Below, one piece after another: positions 10,400-21,686 of a DNA stretch of 64,000 bases (the first letter of the stretch is position 1; every line of letters begins with the position of its first letter). The position numbers and the translations under genes are program-made. The stretch is taken from contig NC_133101.1 in assembly GCF_022965805.1 (NCBI RefSeq), positions 45,111,642 through 45,175,641 of the forward strand, read 5' to 3'. This DNA comes from Primulina eburnea. Taxonomy: Eukaryota > Streptophyta > Magnoliopsida > Lamiales > Gesneriaceae. The notes below the pieces were generated by a model that was not told where the DNA came from, did not search any database, and saw nothing but the letters and a program-made list of their open reading frames with translations.

Positions 10400-12922
10400 T
10401 AATAAGTGCAATTTATTACACTTTTATCACTTGTATTTAACTTGAAATTTTGTGATTCTTGAGCAGGTTTTATGCAATTTGTTAGTGTTTTTGTTGTTGT
10501 AGTTTGGAAGCTTAGGATGAGAGTTTGGAGTACTAAAATGTTGAATTGAAAAGTGCAAAAGATGCAAAATTACAGAAGCTATAGCACACCCGCACTTATA
10601 TTTACACCGCACCCGCAATGAAGCACCGCACCTGCACTAGAAAACATACCACACCCGCGCTCACACACCGGTAGCTGCACCACACCCGCAATGACTTCCT
10701 GACCGCACCCGCGGTCCTTGCAAGGCAGAATCCTGAAAATCTGTATTTTTGGGTTCTGCGCATGGAAGTCCAAGATTTGATTGTGCTGCGAAATTAGGGC
10801 TTTTCTGGGACTATAAATTACATTATATTTTTACCATCTAGGGTATTGGGGGAGCCAAGGAAAGATGGAGGCTGCTGCTAGAAGATTGAAGACCCAAGTT
10901 CACCAAGTTTTTGGGAAATCTTTTGCACAACTCTGGGGATGGAATCAGCACTTCAAACTCTTGTTCTAAGTTCTTCTTTCTTTTGTTTTTAATTTGATAT
11001 ATCTTGTTTTAGAATCATATTTTGTTGGTATGCTTATGTTATTATGAACTAATTTTTATTTTTAGAGAAAAGATAGAACAAAACTAGAAACCATGTGTTG
11101 GAATTTATGAACTAAGCTATTTAAGTTCTTCATATTGTTTATTTGTATTGTTTTAATCTTAATGCTTTCAATTTATTCACTACAAGAAAAACGTTCAACA
11201 ACAACGGATTTTTAACCATTGTCGTTGAACGACTTTCAACCACACCCTCAGTTACAACAGTTTTTAAAGGCCAACGGTTAAAAACCGTTGTCGTAGCTCA
11301 ATTTGCGATGGTTTTTAAAAAACCGTCGCTAAATTTAGCGATGGAAATCAACCCAAATCTTCGCTAATATTAGCGACGGTGGCCCATCGAGTCCGTCGCT
11401 AATTTTTGCGACTGTTTTTTAATGATGTCCGTCACTAATATTTTTATTAAAATAAAAAAATTAATTTTAATAATTTAATAAATATAAAAAAATAATTATA
11501 ATCTGACTATGTTAACAATATTCATGATCTTAAGTAACACTCAAAAATATTAAAAAAATTAAAGAGAAAAATATTTATCCTAAATCGAAACTAAAATCGT
11601 GTAAGAGAGAAATATTTTAAGTGTTGTCAAGTGGTGTGGAGAAAATGGATTGAGCATGCCGATATTTATAGACAATTTAGCGCTGGTTTATGGTTAAACT
11701 GTCGCTAATTTCATTTAACCATCGCAAATTTAAAAACCCTTGCTCATTTTAGCGACGATTTTTATTAAACTGTCGCTAATTTAAATTTAGCGATGATTTT
11801 GATTAAAAACCCGTGCTCATTTTAGCGACGATTTTTATTAAACTGTCGCTAATTTAAATTTAGCGATGGTTTTGATTACAATCGTTGCTATAATTAGCAA
11901 CGGTTTTGCTATAACCCTCGCTACATTAGCGACGGTTTTAGCAAAACCATCGCTAAATTAAAACATGCGACGGTTTTACGTAAAACCGTCGATATATTTA
12001 GCGACGAAGTAAAAACCTTCGCTAACTTTAGCAACAGTTTAAAAAAACCGTTGTCGTTTGTCCAAAAAACACACTAATCGACAACGGTTTTCAAAAACCG
12101 TTGTCGATTGTCAAAAAAACATGCCAAAAGACAACGGTTATGAACCGTTGTCTTTTGCCCAAAAAAAAAAAACGCTGAAAGACAACGGTTTGTCTTTGAC
12201 CCCCTAAAACACAACGGAAACCGTTGTCCAAACGCACCTACGACAACGGTTTTCACTAAAACCGTTGTTAAAAACTATACGACAACAGTTTTTCACAAAA
12301 ACCGTTGTCATAGGTGCGTTGTCGTGGGGCGTTTTTCTTGTAGTGATTGGACATAATTTTAATGATTTATATGTTTAAAATTTATCATTTCGAAGAGGAA
12401 ATTATAAACAAGAAAGGGGAAAAATACGTGAATGGTATATATAGAGTTCGGGAGGGCCTATATTTCTATTGAAGCCCATAAAGAATCTAGTGCTTGATGT
12501 GTTATTTAATTGTAGATTATTGATGGGGAAGTCACAATCCATTTTTAGATGACTATTATCTACTTAACACTCGGGAGATGGAGTAGATAATTATAGGATT
12601 CTTGGCTAATGAATAAGAAGGATTTTTATAACATAGCTACAAGAAATTATACATGGTGGAAGGTTGCTTGAAATCGGACCTTTAGATCTTTTATTCCATT
12701 GTTATTTGTCACAATTTGGTGTTACATTCAAATCTATTTTCAATTTAGTTATTCTTGCAAACAAATCATTTGATTGATTATTCTAAATAAAGTGGAGACT
12801 ATTTTAATCACAAGCACTGATATACGTTTATATACACACTCCTCGTGGGATCAACACTTGTACACAACATTTTATTATATCTTGACGTCGTGCGCTTGTG
12901 AGCAATCAAGAAACACACAACA
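10400..12922. mobile_element. Solo LTR (TSD TACTC), split by a CACTA element
   Basis: The tandem copy at 300-330 shows the empty site, so both borders can be read directly. The insert begins TAATAAGTGC (probably TG originally), ends ACACACAACA, and is flanked by TACTC at 10395-10399 and 12923-12927. Removing the nested CACTA leaves about 1.35 kb with no coding sequence, which fits a single LTR left by LTR-LTR recombination. A GC-rich patch at about 10,585-10,715 repeats CACCCGCA and CCGCAATGA phrases. The right end, with its GTGGGATCAAC and GACGTCGTGC phrases, resembles LTR ends of Tat/Athila-type Ty3/gypsy elements. That family assignment is from memory. Confidence 0.85.
11178..12345. mobile_element. 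Non-autonomous CACTA (En/Spm-type) DNA transposon
   Basis: The terminal inverted repeats are CACTACAAGAAAAACG at 11178-11193 and its complement at 12330-12345. The 3-bp target duplication ATT lies at 11175-11177 and 12346-12348. Both features are diagnostic of the CACTA superfamily. The 1,168-bp interior has no transposase. It is full of short direct and inverted copies of ACAACGGTTTT/AAAACCGTTGT and of TAGCGACGGTTTT-like motifs, concentrated towards the ends, as in the subterminal transposase-binding repeats of this superfamily. It would need a transposase supplied in trans. Confidence 0.93.
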
Positions 12923-13556
12923 TACTCGAAATTTATTTGCTTACAGTAGACTATCACAAACAGTTCAGTCAAAACGATAACATAAAGAATAAATGTTAGG
13001 TTTTTCAGAACTCGGTGATGGTAATGACATGATTAATTCATTATACATAAATAATAATATATCTATATAAAATTCAATATGTTATGACATGTAGTATTGA
13101 AACATAAAATTGAAGTAACGTTTATAAAAATGTAGTGAATATTTCGGATTTTGAAATGAATATCGTGGGCTAAATATATGGCTTTCACCATTTAGTGTAG
13201 AACTTTTCCTCACGTAATTGATCATTTAAGAGCGAACTCACTTTACAGACAAAATCATGCTATTCAGACGAACCATATACCCGAGTTTAAACCATTTGTT
13301 AATTTTACTCACTTTCTGGGCCGAAGTAGTGTTTTCTAATGGACTTGAATATGATACATGAATCGTTGTCCAGATTCCAATCATTCATTCATTTACATTA
13401 GTTGATTTATAACAAATCAAAGACCAAATAAATCCGAAAATCAAATATGCAGTACAATATGACTAACTACATTTACCAAATGCACAATGTGAATCAATAT
13501 AAAACTAATAGTTGATGGAACTTTATTGTAATTACAGGAAAAATACCAAAGGCTAT

Positions 13557-14747
13557 TTATAACGTCCACAACTCGTTTATCTTTAAAATATACTAGAATT
13601 TTTTTTTCTTCCGATACTAATCGACCGTAACATATCTATACATATATACATATTTTTGACACCATTTAAAAATAAATCAACTAATTATTATTTGAAAATC
13701 CAAAAGAAATTGATTTCAAAACATAAAATTGTAAATCATCAGCCAAACCTAAATTTAACATTTTTAAAAAGAACTTGACTCTAATATCCTCCCAAAATCA
13801 TCATAAGTCATAAAATCTTAAAAGTAACTCAAATCATTTAGCATAAGTCATACACGTAAGTACGGAAAAACTAGCGCTGGTCCTCAGGTTGTGTGCACCT
13901 TCTGCCAGCAAGATCAACCATCAAGTCCCTCATTAACATCAACATCATGCTGACCTGCATCAATCACACCTAGTGAGTCTATTGACTCATCAAACCTTTA
14001 CCACGATAACAAGTAATACATATAAATTCACATGCAACAATGAAACGAATTTTACTTAAAATAGCTTTCCATGAATATGCATAAACTTAAACAATTTTCC
14101 TTTCATCATATCCATATTGATATTTAATTCAGATCGTTAATTGTGACTTTCGTATGAGCTGAAGGTCATAGGATCCATCTATGTATAATCGCAGTACTGG
14201 GCGGCGGGAACAACAGCGACACTCTCACCCGTCAACTGAGCTTTGGCCTTACATATCATCATATCATGTCGATGGAAATACGATCGTCAGGATACCTCTG
14301 GGGCCTTCTCCCGTAAACGGGCTCACTCTGGGCCTTTTCCTTCACGATATCTCCAATCATATCATCGTATTAGTCACAATCACTTCACCTCCTTCAACTT
14401 TTCATATTTTCATCACTTAAAAAATTCAAGAATATATAAATCATTTTTCATTTAAACCAAGTATGCAACATGCCTTTTAGCATTAAATTTTCATCATATA
14501 ATTTCATAAACATTTAAAATCAAAACATTAACATTATTTACAACATTCAGGACGCTGCTAGGACTTCTATCACTTTTCAGGTGTAAAATAACTGTTTTAC
14601 CATTGGACTTAGAATTTCTCGATTTTGACTTTTTTTTTCATTGACTCTAGATCATCCCAAATAATTATATAAGCTTAAAATAAATTTCTAATATTTTTAT
14701 TTAGCCTAAATTCGAGGCTTTCGATTTAATTTTTTATTTATTAATTC
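13557..14747 (-). repeat. Element 4 3' LTR, left part
   Basis: This is LTR sequence of a minus-strand Ty3/gypsy element. It continues at 38,942 after element 3, as shown by the AATTC target duplication and by uninterrupted reading across the gap. It contains the conserved CCTAGTGAGTCTATTGACTC motif and a GGGCGGCGGG...CGTCAACTGAGC block that recur, inverted or direct, in the LTRs at 29,320, 41,559 and 51,769. The left border is inferred from a TG-like start (TTATAACGTCC; TGATAACGTCC in the duplicate) and is not certain. No gene. Confidence 0.65.
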
Positions 14748-14914
14748 TGTAAGGCCCGAGAATTTGATTATCGTAATCTGAAATGATTTGAGTATAATTA
14801 CCGTAATCTGAGATTAATCTGAAATGATGTATTGATTAATCAAGGTAATTATAGACGGAACGGAGTGGACCGGGAAAGGTGAGAAAAGACGCAAAATATA
14901 TGTGCAAGGAGGTG

Positions 14915-15260
14915 TGGTCGCGCACATGCGCGACGTGATGCGCGAGCCATGCGCGGAGTGGACAGAAGACACCGCGCATATGCGCGGCGTGAGTGCGCGT
15001 ATATGCGCGGCATGTCTAGTATCCTAGGAAGTGCTCGGCACATATGCGCGATGTGAACGGCGCACATGCGCGAGCAGGACAGAAAGGTTGGCGCACATGC
15101 GCAGCAGAAGGCGCGCATATGCGCGAGTGATAGAAGGCACGAGACAGTAGGTCTCGCGCATATGCACGATTTATGTGCGCGCATATGCACGAGTAGTCCA
15201 GTAGCTGGATAAGGCTTCCGGCGCATATGCGCGGACTTTGAGTGCGCATATGCGCGAGTC
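14915..15260. repeat. Palindrome array in the element 3 5' LTR
   Basis: About twelve copies of GCGCATATGCGCG and variants (CACATG, TATATG or CATGCG cores) lie about 170 bases inside the LTR, spaced 10-40 bases apart. The array is the counterpart of the one in element 1 but differs in copy number and spacer text, so it evolves by gain and loss of units. It sits immediately upstream of a TA run that probably contains the TATA box. Confidence 0.85.
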
Positions 15261-15306
15261 ATGCAGAACGGAAAGATGCCACTTGACCTGATGCATGCAA
15301 CGTGTA

Positions 15307-15307
15307 C

Positions 15308-15366
<59 letters not shown>
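15307..15366. repeat. (TA)n microsatellite, probable TATA region of the element 3 5' LTR
   Basis: About 60 bases of nearly pure TA follow the palindrome array. The 3' LTR lacks this stretch together with some 55 bases before it. Confidence 0.8.
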
Positions 15367-15368
<2 letters not shown>

Positions 15369-16353
15369 CATACAACGTTAATCAGCAAAAATGAAGAATT
15401 GAGGGGAGGTTTTACTTCTTGATTTTAGAATTCGATTTACAATAAATCCATCCGTCTGATTTTGAATCCGAGTACGGTATCGTGTTCCTAGCGACGACAC
15501 CTACAACTGGACGTAAGTTTTGTTACGTTTAGACATGATTTGAAATTATGATATTGTCAGAATCGAATATGAATCATATATGGTGTTTCTAATATAGTAG
15601 ACATTGTATATTTGAAGTCAGATCGAAAAACAGATTATGGATATAATTGTTATGATTTTCAGAATCAATTTGACTAAGATTTCATATCAGATTTGTATTG
15701 TTATTGAGATTATGAGTTGAACTGATACTGATTAGGAGTTCTGGTATTATATCTGTGATGTTGGGACTGACGGAGTTATGGAGACTGTATTGTTATGCCG
15801 TCAAAACATCAGTTGATTTATATTGATTAGTTTCAGTAGTGACTTCGATTATATCGGGATATTATCGATATGGATTAAATTGTATATGATCCGATATTGA
15901 TCAGTTATGTTTTGATTTAAGTATTGATCAGAACAGGTTCTGAATTGGGTTGTATATTGATATATTGGGTCTGTTCGGTATTGTTATTACCAGATCGAGA
16001 ATGGACAGAGTTGAATTCAGGACTTCGTCTTCATCAGAGCGGGAAGATAAAGGTATAAGTCAATGTGTATTGGGAGATCGACTTGAGTCGGTTTAGAATT
16101 GAGTTTCCCTAAATCACATACTTTATTTTATTGCATTGATATTTGCATGTATTTGATTGATATACTTGTTTTCTTGATATAAAGATAGCAGGTATCCGAT
16201 TAATTGTTCTCTTGATATATAGACAACAGGTATAAGTCGAGTAATCTTATGACAAAAGTGCCTCATAGTGGTGGGATCTCCACAGGCACATTGCACGATG
16301 TCATGAGATAGTGTATTGGCGGTAGTGCCACAGTCTGTCACCGGATAATTGGC

Positions 16354-16605
16354 TATCGATGTGGATAGAATTATAGCTCCTTCTATTACTGGTGATCGGT
16401 ACTGTATCGATGTGGATAGAATTATAACTTTTTCTATTACTGTTGATCGATGTCATATCGATGTGGATAGAATCGGAGTTTCTTCTATTACTGGTGATCG
16501 ATACTATACCGATGTGGATAGAAACAGAGCTTCTTCTATTACTGGTGATCGATACTATATCGACGTGGATAGAACTGGAGCCTTTTCTATTACTGTTGGT
16601 TGAAA
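16354..16605 (+). repeat. 51-bp tandem array in the element 3 5' LTR, five units
   Basis: Units begin TATCGATGTGGATAGAA and contain TCTATTACTGNTGATCG, starting at 16354, 16405, 16456, 16507 and 16558. The 3' LTR has four units from 38203 to about 38400. The copia element inserted within a few bases of the array's end. Confidence 0.9.
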
Positions 16606-16612
16606 TGGAATG

Positions 16613-17576
16613 TGTTAGGATCGGTTATTGACTAAGGAGTGTTTAGAAGGGGGGTTGAATAAACACTTCTAGGAATTTAAATGTTTTTCGAAAAAGGTAG
16701 TTCAGTTTTGTTACAAACTGAACTAAGTATCCCGTCGGTCAATATCAATCAGTTAAACTGAATAAGCAGTTGCAGAAAATAAACTGATTGAAAGATAGAA
16801 TATCTGACTGGAAATAAAAAGCTGAAGTAAAGATAACACAATATGTTTCTGGATGTTCAGAGAATTGAATAACTCCTACGTCACCCCTTCTATCACAAAG
16901 ATAGGTTGTTCACTAAAAGACTTTGATCGAGTACAACGCTTGTACACACCCAATTCAGTTAGGACTTATCTATTGCCTGAACTGAAACTCTTAGTATAAT
17001 ACAATGATCTCTGTAAGTAACTGGACTTAGCACTTATCGAATTATCAATATTTCAGAGTGCTAGTTTGCTCAATGTGTAGCCTTGATTGCTACGAATAGA
17101 TCTAATAAGTGTGAGCTAAGATTTTGACAAAGTAATGGCAAGTTTGAGATTGGTCAATCGTGTATCTGTCAACTGCTCTTTAGTCATATTTATAGATTTA
17201 TCTTTCAACGGTAATTTCAAATTCTCGTATCCGTTGATTGCCACCTTATCATTTCTTGGACAAAGTTCTTGATTGCCGCTTCATCATTTATTGTAAGACG
17301 GCGTATTAATCTCAATAGCCGAAATACGTTTTTCTATGCAGTGCGGCTTTCCATATTCAGTTGCTGTCTGATATGTCTTTTTGTCTGTTGAATGATCTTT
17401 CCCGAGGTATCTTCAGTTGAGAAGCTTTAATGTTTTCGGCTGAATGTTTTAACTGATTAGTTCTCAACTGATCAGTTTGTGTCAACTGATTTTAGTTGAA
17501 TGTTCAGCTGCCGAATATGCTTTCATGTATTAGTTGATTTTATGTTTTGTCAAACTCCAGAATTTAGTTTCCAACA
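16613..17576 (-). repeat. Copia element 3' LTR
   Basis: This 964-bp LTR differs from 27458-28422 at only a few positions, for example one G in the run of Gs near 16650. It begins TGTTAGG and ends CCAACA. Confidence 0.95.
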
Positions 17577-17588
17577 ATTTCCCCCTTT
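17577..17588 (-). other. Copia element polypurine tract
   Basis: The minus strand reads TAAAGGGGGAAAT-like purines abutting the 3' LTR. Confidence 0.85.
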
Positions 17589-17760
17589 ATGGTGTTTGAC
17601 AAAACCAAGAGTTTTAACTCAGCTCTTTGTTGATAATAGATTATGCAACTGAATCATAAGATAGCAGAATTCCTTGTAGATAATATAAATTCTGAGAGAA
17701 TAACATCAGTTGGAGAAAATAACATCAGTTGATAATAATCTGATTCATTCAGATAATTCT

Positions 17761-20373
17761 TTAGCTGTTTTCCCCCTTTTTATCAAATACCTCCATTTTG
17801 TCCGATAGCTTTTTAACGTGAAGGGAGAGAATTTTGACATCTGATGTGATGCTTGAGGCAATAGTGGTGAAGGAGGTCTGTAGTAACTCCATTTGCTTTG
17901 AAACAAAGGTTTCCAGTCGCTGAAATCTTTGACTGTTTACATCTTGATCTGTAGATAAGGAATCGAGTAACCCCTGCTTTGTTTGATCCATAGTTTTGAC
18001 AAGGGAGTCCATTTTGACTCTAAGAGCATTCATTTTCTCTAAGTTGGACTCATTTAGATGATCCAATTTTAGAGTATGAGATAGTTGCGTGTTCTGAATT
18101 TTAGAGATGGTAGAGATCATTTGCTCCATATTATTCTGTAAATGCTGAACTTCTTCCAGAATAAGATCAATATCTGAAGAATTTTGAGGAGGAGATTGGT
18201 AGGAGGATCCTGCTTCTTTGGTGATGTGTTCAGAAACGACTAATTTGTGGTCAGTTGAGACTGGATCATCAACATTTTGAATCGAAACATCAGTTTCAAT
18301 TATTTCTCCTTGAACTGTAAGTGGAGGAGATGAATTCTGTTCAGCAGAATAATTGGTCTTAAGAATAACAGATGGTGGAGAATTGAGCACCGGTTCCTGT
18401 AGCGGAGGATCTTGACAAGCAAGAGGCATCGTCCGTTGAAGTATTCATGTCAGCAGATGAAGCTTGCTGAATTGGTTCTTTTGCAGAGATAGGAGCCTCT
18501 TCATCGGTTTGATCAACTGGATGATCAATATTGTCATTTGTAGATTTACTCAAGTGAGAATCCTGAACGATTACTGAAATGATCTCATCGATGTTAGCAA
18601 AGGAAAGCTCAGCTTCGGTGTATAGTTGTTGTTCAGTAGGAGGTGACTGAAGCTTTTCTAGAACTGGTACGTCAGTTGTAACAAGAGCCAGTTCAGACGA
18701 TGGTTGCTGTTGTTCAGTGAGTGATTCGTCATCTTCGTTTTCTTTATCAGTGTCTGAATTTCCTTGATGAATGACTAATTCCTGATCCATTTCCCAAAAT
18801 TTAATCTGAGATAGCAACCCAACCAAATCAGAATCTAGCTGAGTGATCACTGCTTGATCAGCATAGGCAGTTGGATTTGTGGGAATATAGTTGTTCTTCA
18901 ATTTGCTGATAATATGAGCCAACTTCTTTGCTCTCACTTGATCAAATAAGTAGGTTTTCCTTTCCATAGCTAGAGTAATGGAGGCTGCTTTTACTGTCTT
19001 CAGAACATAATCTTCCAGTTTAATAAATTTATTCAGTTGAGATTTGTTCTTCAGTTTCTTAGCAAAAATTTCAGTTCGGTAGGCCTTCCAATCATCATAG
19101 GCCTGAATTTTTGAAGCTGCAAAATCATTAACCTTTGCCCAAACAAGGTCAATGTGGGTTTGAATCGGATTTGTTGGTCGAGGTTTTTCAATCATCTTCC
19201 CTTTTCCTTTGTCAGAACTCATGAGGTGTGGAATTTCTAACCCAGTTCGAGTTGAATCCAACATTTCTACAAACTTGATGCCTTTCGGGCGTGCGGGTGC
19301 GACACCAATTGGTCGAGATATCTGAGTTAAGGAAGCTTTGGCCCTAACTGATTCCCTCTTTGTTCTAGCTGAATCGTCAGGTGGAATAATGTTCAAGGGA
19401 ACAGCTTCTATCGGTTGCTGACTCTCAGTAGTCATTGACTGATCAGCAGCAATGGTGACTTCAGTAACCGACCTTACTCTTTGAGTTCTTGCTTTCTTGA
19501 TAATCTGAGGTGATGGAGTTCTCTCTGAATCAGTTGTACTCAGAATCAATTTTCTTTTAGTAATCTTTCGTTGAGGTAGAGTTTTGATTTTCTTCTCTGA
19601 TTTTGTAGTCGCCTGATCAATTCCAATCTCTTTCTTAATCTTGACAAATTTGGCAGGAGAAATGTCCAGGTTGATTTTTGGTGGCATAGTGTTCTTTGCA
19701 TTGAACACTTTGAATTTCGATAATCTTTCAGAGTTAGCATCCACTAAACCTTTTACTTTCAAAAGATAACTGATTTGTACGGCAAAACCCTTGGATTGTT
19801 TTGACGATAAAAACATATTCTTCAGTATGTTGAAGATGAGCCGTTTCCAGTTGAATTTTTGATCAGTCATAATAGCAGTAATGGCTTGAAACTTTTCCAA
19901 TGTAAGGGCAGCAAATGATCCTGCTTTTGCTAAGAGCCCTTTAGCAATTATATCAGCAAGCAACTGAATTTCATGTTTCAGTTCCTTCTTAGGATCGGAA
20001 ACTTTAATTTTCCGTCCATCAGCAGATAAAAGGATTTGCATTTCATCAATATCAGATGCTTTGACATCCGAAAGTTGTGCTAATCCGTCACAAGGTAAAG
20101 AGAATAATTCCCCAAAAGAATCTTCAGATATAGTTAGCGACTGATCATTGACAGTAGAATTTATGATACCTTCTGAGTCAACCTTGCCAGAGGAATAGAA
20201 ATCTTGAAGTTCTTTTGGATATATATCCTGCGATGATTGTCCAGAAATGTTCTCAGTCCAGCATTTTCGAGTTTTTGAAACACCTTTTTGACCTCATCAT
20301 CTCTGAAAGATAAAATGGATCCAAAATTGATTGACATAGCATTAAGCATGTAAGCGGGAATCTGAGTCGTCAT
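17761..20373 (-). pseudogene. Extra 3' ORF of the SIRE-type element (env-like position), two frameshifts
   Basis: This is a long ORF downstream of pol, where SIRE-type elements often carry an extra (sometimes called env-like) gene of unproven function. I place the start at MTTQIPAYML (20373). The N-terminal part (INFGSILSF, VFQKLENAGLRTFL) and the following KHEIQLLADIIAKGLLAKAG and SKGFAVQISYLL segments recall a family of long hypothetical proteins common in asterid genomes; this is memory, not a search. The middle is rich in K and S with basic clusters (KKARTQRVRS). The C-terminal 130 residues (17761-18200) are a strongly heptad-like coiled coil. I see no signal peptide or membrane segment, which argues against a true envelope protein. 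One frameshift lies near an ATATAT run at 20225, another between 18359 and 18429. Confidence 0.7.
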
Positions 20374-20926
20374 TTCGTACTGGGTGATTTGCTGAAAGAG
20401 AAATTTAGAGAAGATATTTGTTCTTACTTTCGGCAGTTTGTGAATAATCAAAAAGTAGAACTGAAATGAAGCGGGCAATTGTACATATGTTCGTGACTAT
20501 TCAAATTTTTGGACACGTGTCAGTCCGTAAATAATTTGTGTTTTTTTTTTAAAATAATGTACGCGTGCCATGTGTGTGCAATTTTGAGCGGTTAAAAACG
20601 TGTACACGTTGTAAACTTAAATTCATCATGATTTAGCAGATAGTCACGTCATTTGATTTGGAATATAATAGGTTTAATTTATTAACTTTGATGAGAAGAT
20701 TAGTAGAATTTTCAACTGAACGATCAGTTTAGGAAAAACTGAGTCCTTTCAGTTAGGAATTCACTAAAAACTGTCTTCTCAGTTAATCTCTTAAACCACC
20801 ATTCCCCCTAAATAAATGTATTAAGGAAAAATGACGGTAATAGACAGTAATGATTAATGACGAGTATAGTGCTTGGCATATCAAACGTCACAGAGAGAAG
20901 TGTCCTTTCGTTTTCCTTGTTTTGTC

Positions 20927-20935
20927 CTATAAATA
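20927..20935 (+). promoter_or_regulatory. TATA box of antisense gene A
   Basis: CTATAAATA lies 49 bases before the ATG at 20984, on the strand opposite to gag-pol. It is followed by GTATCAGCAGAAAACTTTT, which resembles the leader of gene B. Confidence 0.65.
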
Positions 20936-20983
20936 AGACTGAAAAGTTAGTCACAAGTATCAGCAGAAAACTTTTAAGAAGAA

Positions 20984-21381
20984 ATGGCAGGAGCAAGTAG
21001 TTCAAATGTCGTTCCAGTTTCACTTGAGGCACAAAAAGCTGCGATAGAAGACAAGGTCTTCTATGCTAGTCTTCCCTACTGGGAAGAGTTACAGGAGCTA
21101 GAGCTTCTGTACAACTCAGGAAGGGTCACCACCTTTAGGCGGATGGCCCAGTTGAGAGAAGTGCGAGAGCACTTAAAAATTTCTGCAGAGGTGGATGCTT
21201 CAAGGAGGGCCACCTTTATGAATTGATGTTGCGTAAGGAGTTGGAGACTCTTAACAGCATCGCATCTTCACATGGTTTCTGCAAAACTTCTTCCTCAGCA
21301 CTAGCTGTTTGGATGAACATGTGGATAGCTAGTGTGAAGGAAACTTATGATCATGTAATCCTGTCAAATATTTATGGATGA
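20984..21381 (+). pseudogene. Antisense gene A: small soluble protein, paralogue of gene B, one frameshift
   Basis: I do not recognise this family. The plus-strand frame begins MAGASSSNVVPVSL and ends at 21226 (80 codons). A single shift near 21195-21205 opens a second frame that runs to TGA at 21379-21381. The two frames together correspond to gene B along its length: a serine-rich N-terminus, a W-E-x-x-QEL helix (PYWEELQELELLYNSG), a charged R/E-rich helix (VREHLKIS), then LRKELETL and a C-terminal segment with two spaced Trp residues (AVWMNMWIASV). It predicts a helical, charged protein of about 130 residues without signal peptide or membrane segment. It has its own TATA box and lies 5' to 5' with the extra ORF of the copia element. 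Confidence 0.6.
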
Positions 21382-21638
21382 ATGAAATATTTATTTTGAT
21401 TAATGTGTCATTTTATTTTGTTTTTGTGCACAATGATCTGCGATGAGATATAAACACTTAAACGCTAACTGATATCAGTTGTGATAAACAAATAAACTGA
21501 TAAAGGATTAATTTTAATAATTTGGTTATAAGATTCAAACTAATATGAGTAATTAATGATTAATCTTATAACTTAAAGTCCTTGGTAAATAGGAAAGACA
21601 TATTTAATGACTTAAAACTCTTTGGCTTCTTCATTTTC

Positions 21639-21647
21639 CTATAAATA
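21639..21647 (+). promoter_or_regulatory. TATA box of antisense gene B
   Basis: CTATAAATA lies 48 bases before the ATG at 21687. The spacing is almost the same as in gene A, and the leader TTATCAGTAAAACTTTC resembles that of gene A. Confidence 0.7.
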
Positions 21648-21686
21648 GTAATCACAATGTGATATATTATCAGTAAAACTTTCAAT

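Larger units (their letters stand above)
10078..14038. repeat. Right copy of the tandem duplication (interrupted by a solo LTR)
   Basis: With the 2.5-kb insertion at 10,400-12,922 removed, this stretch matches 10-1444 plus 10,024-10,077. The two flanking pieces (10,078-10,399 and 12,928-13,556) hold no gene. From about 13,557 the sequence is the beginning of the 3' LTR of element 4, which continues intact to 14,747. The left copy breaks off inside that LTR, at the ACATGCAAC motif. Confidence 0.75.
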
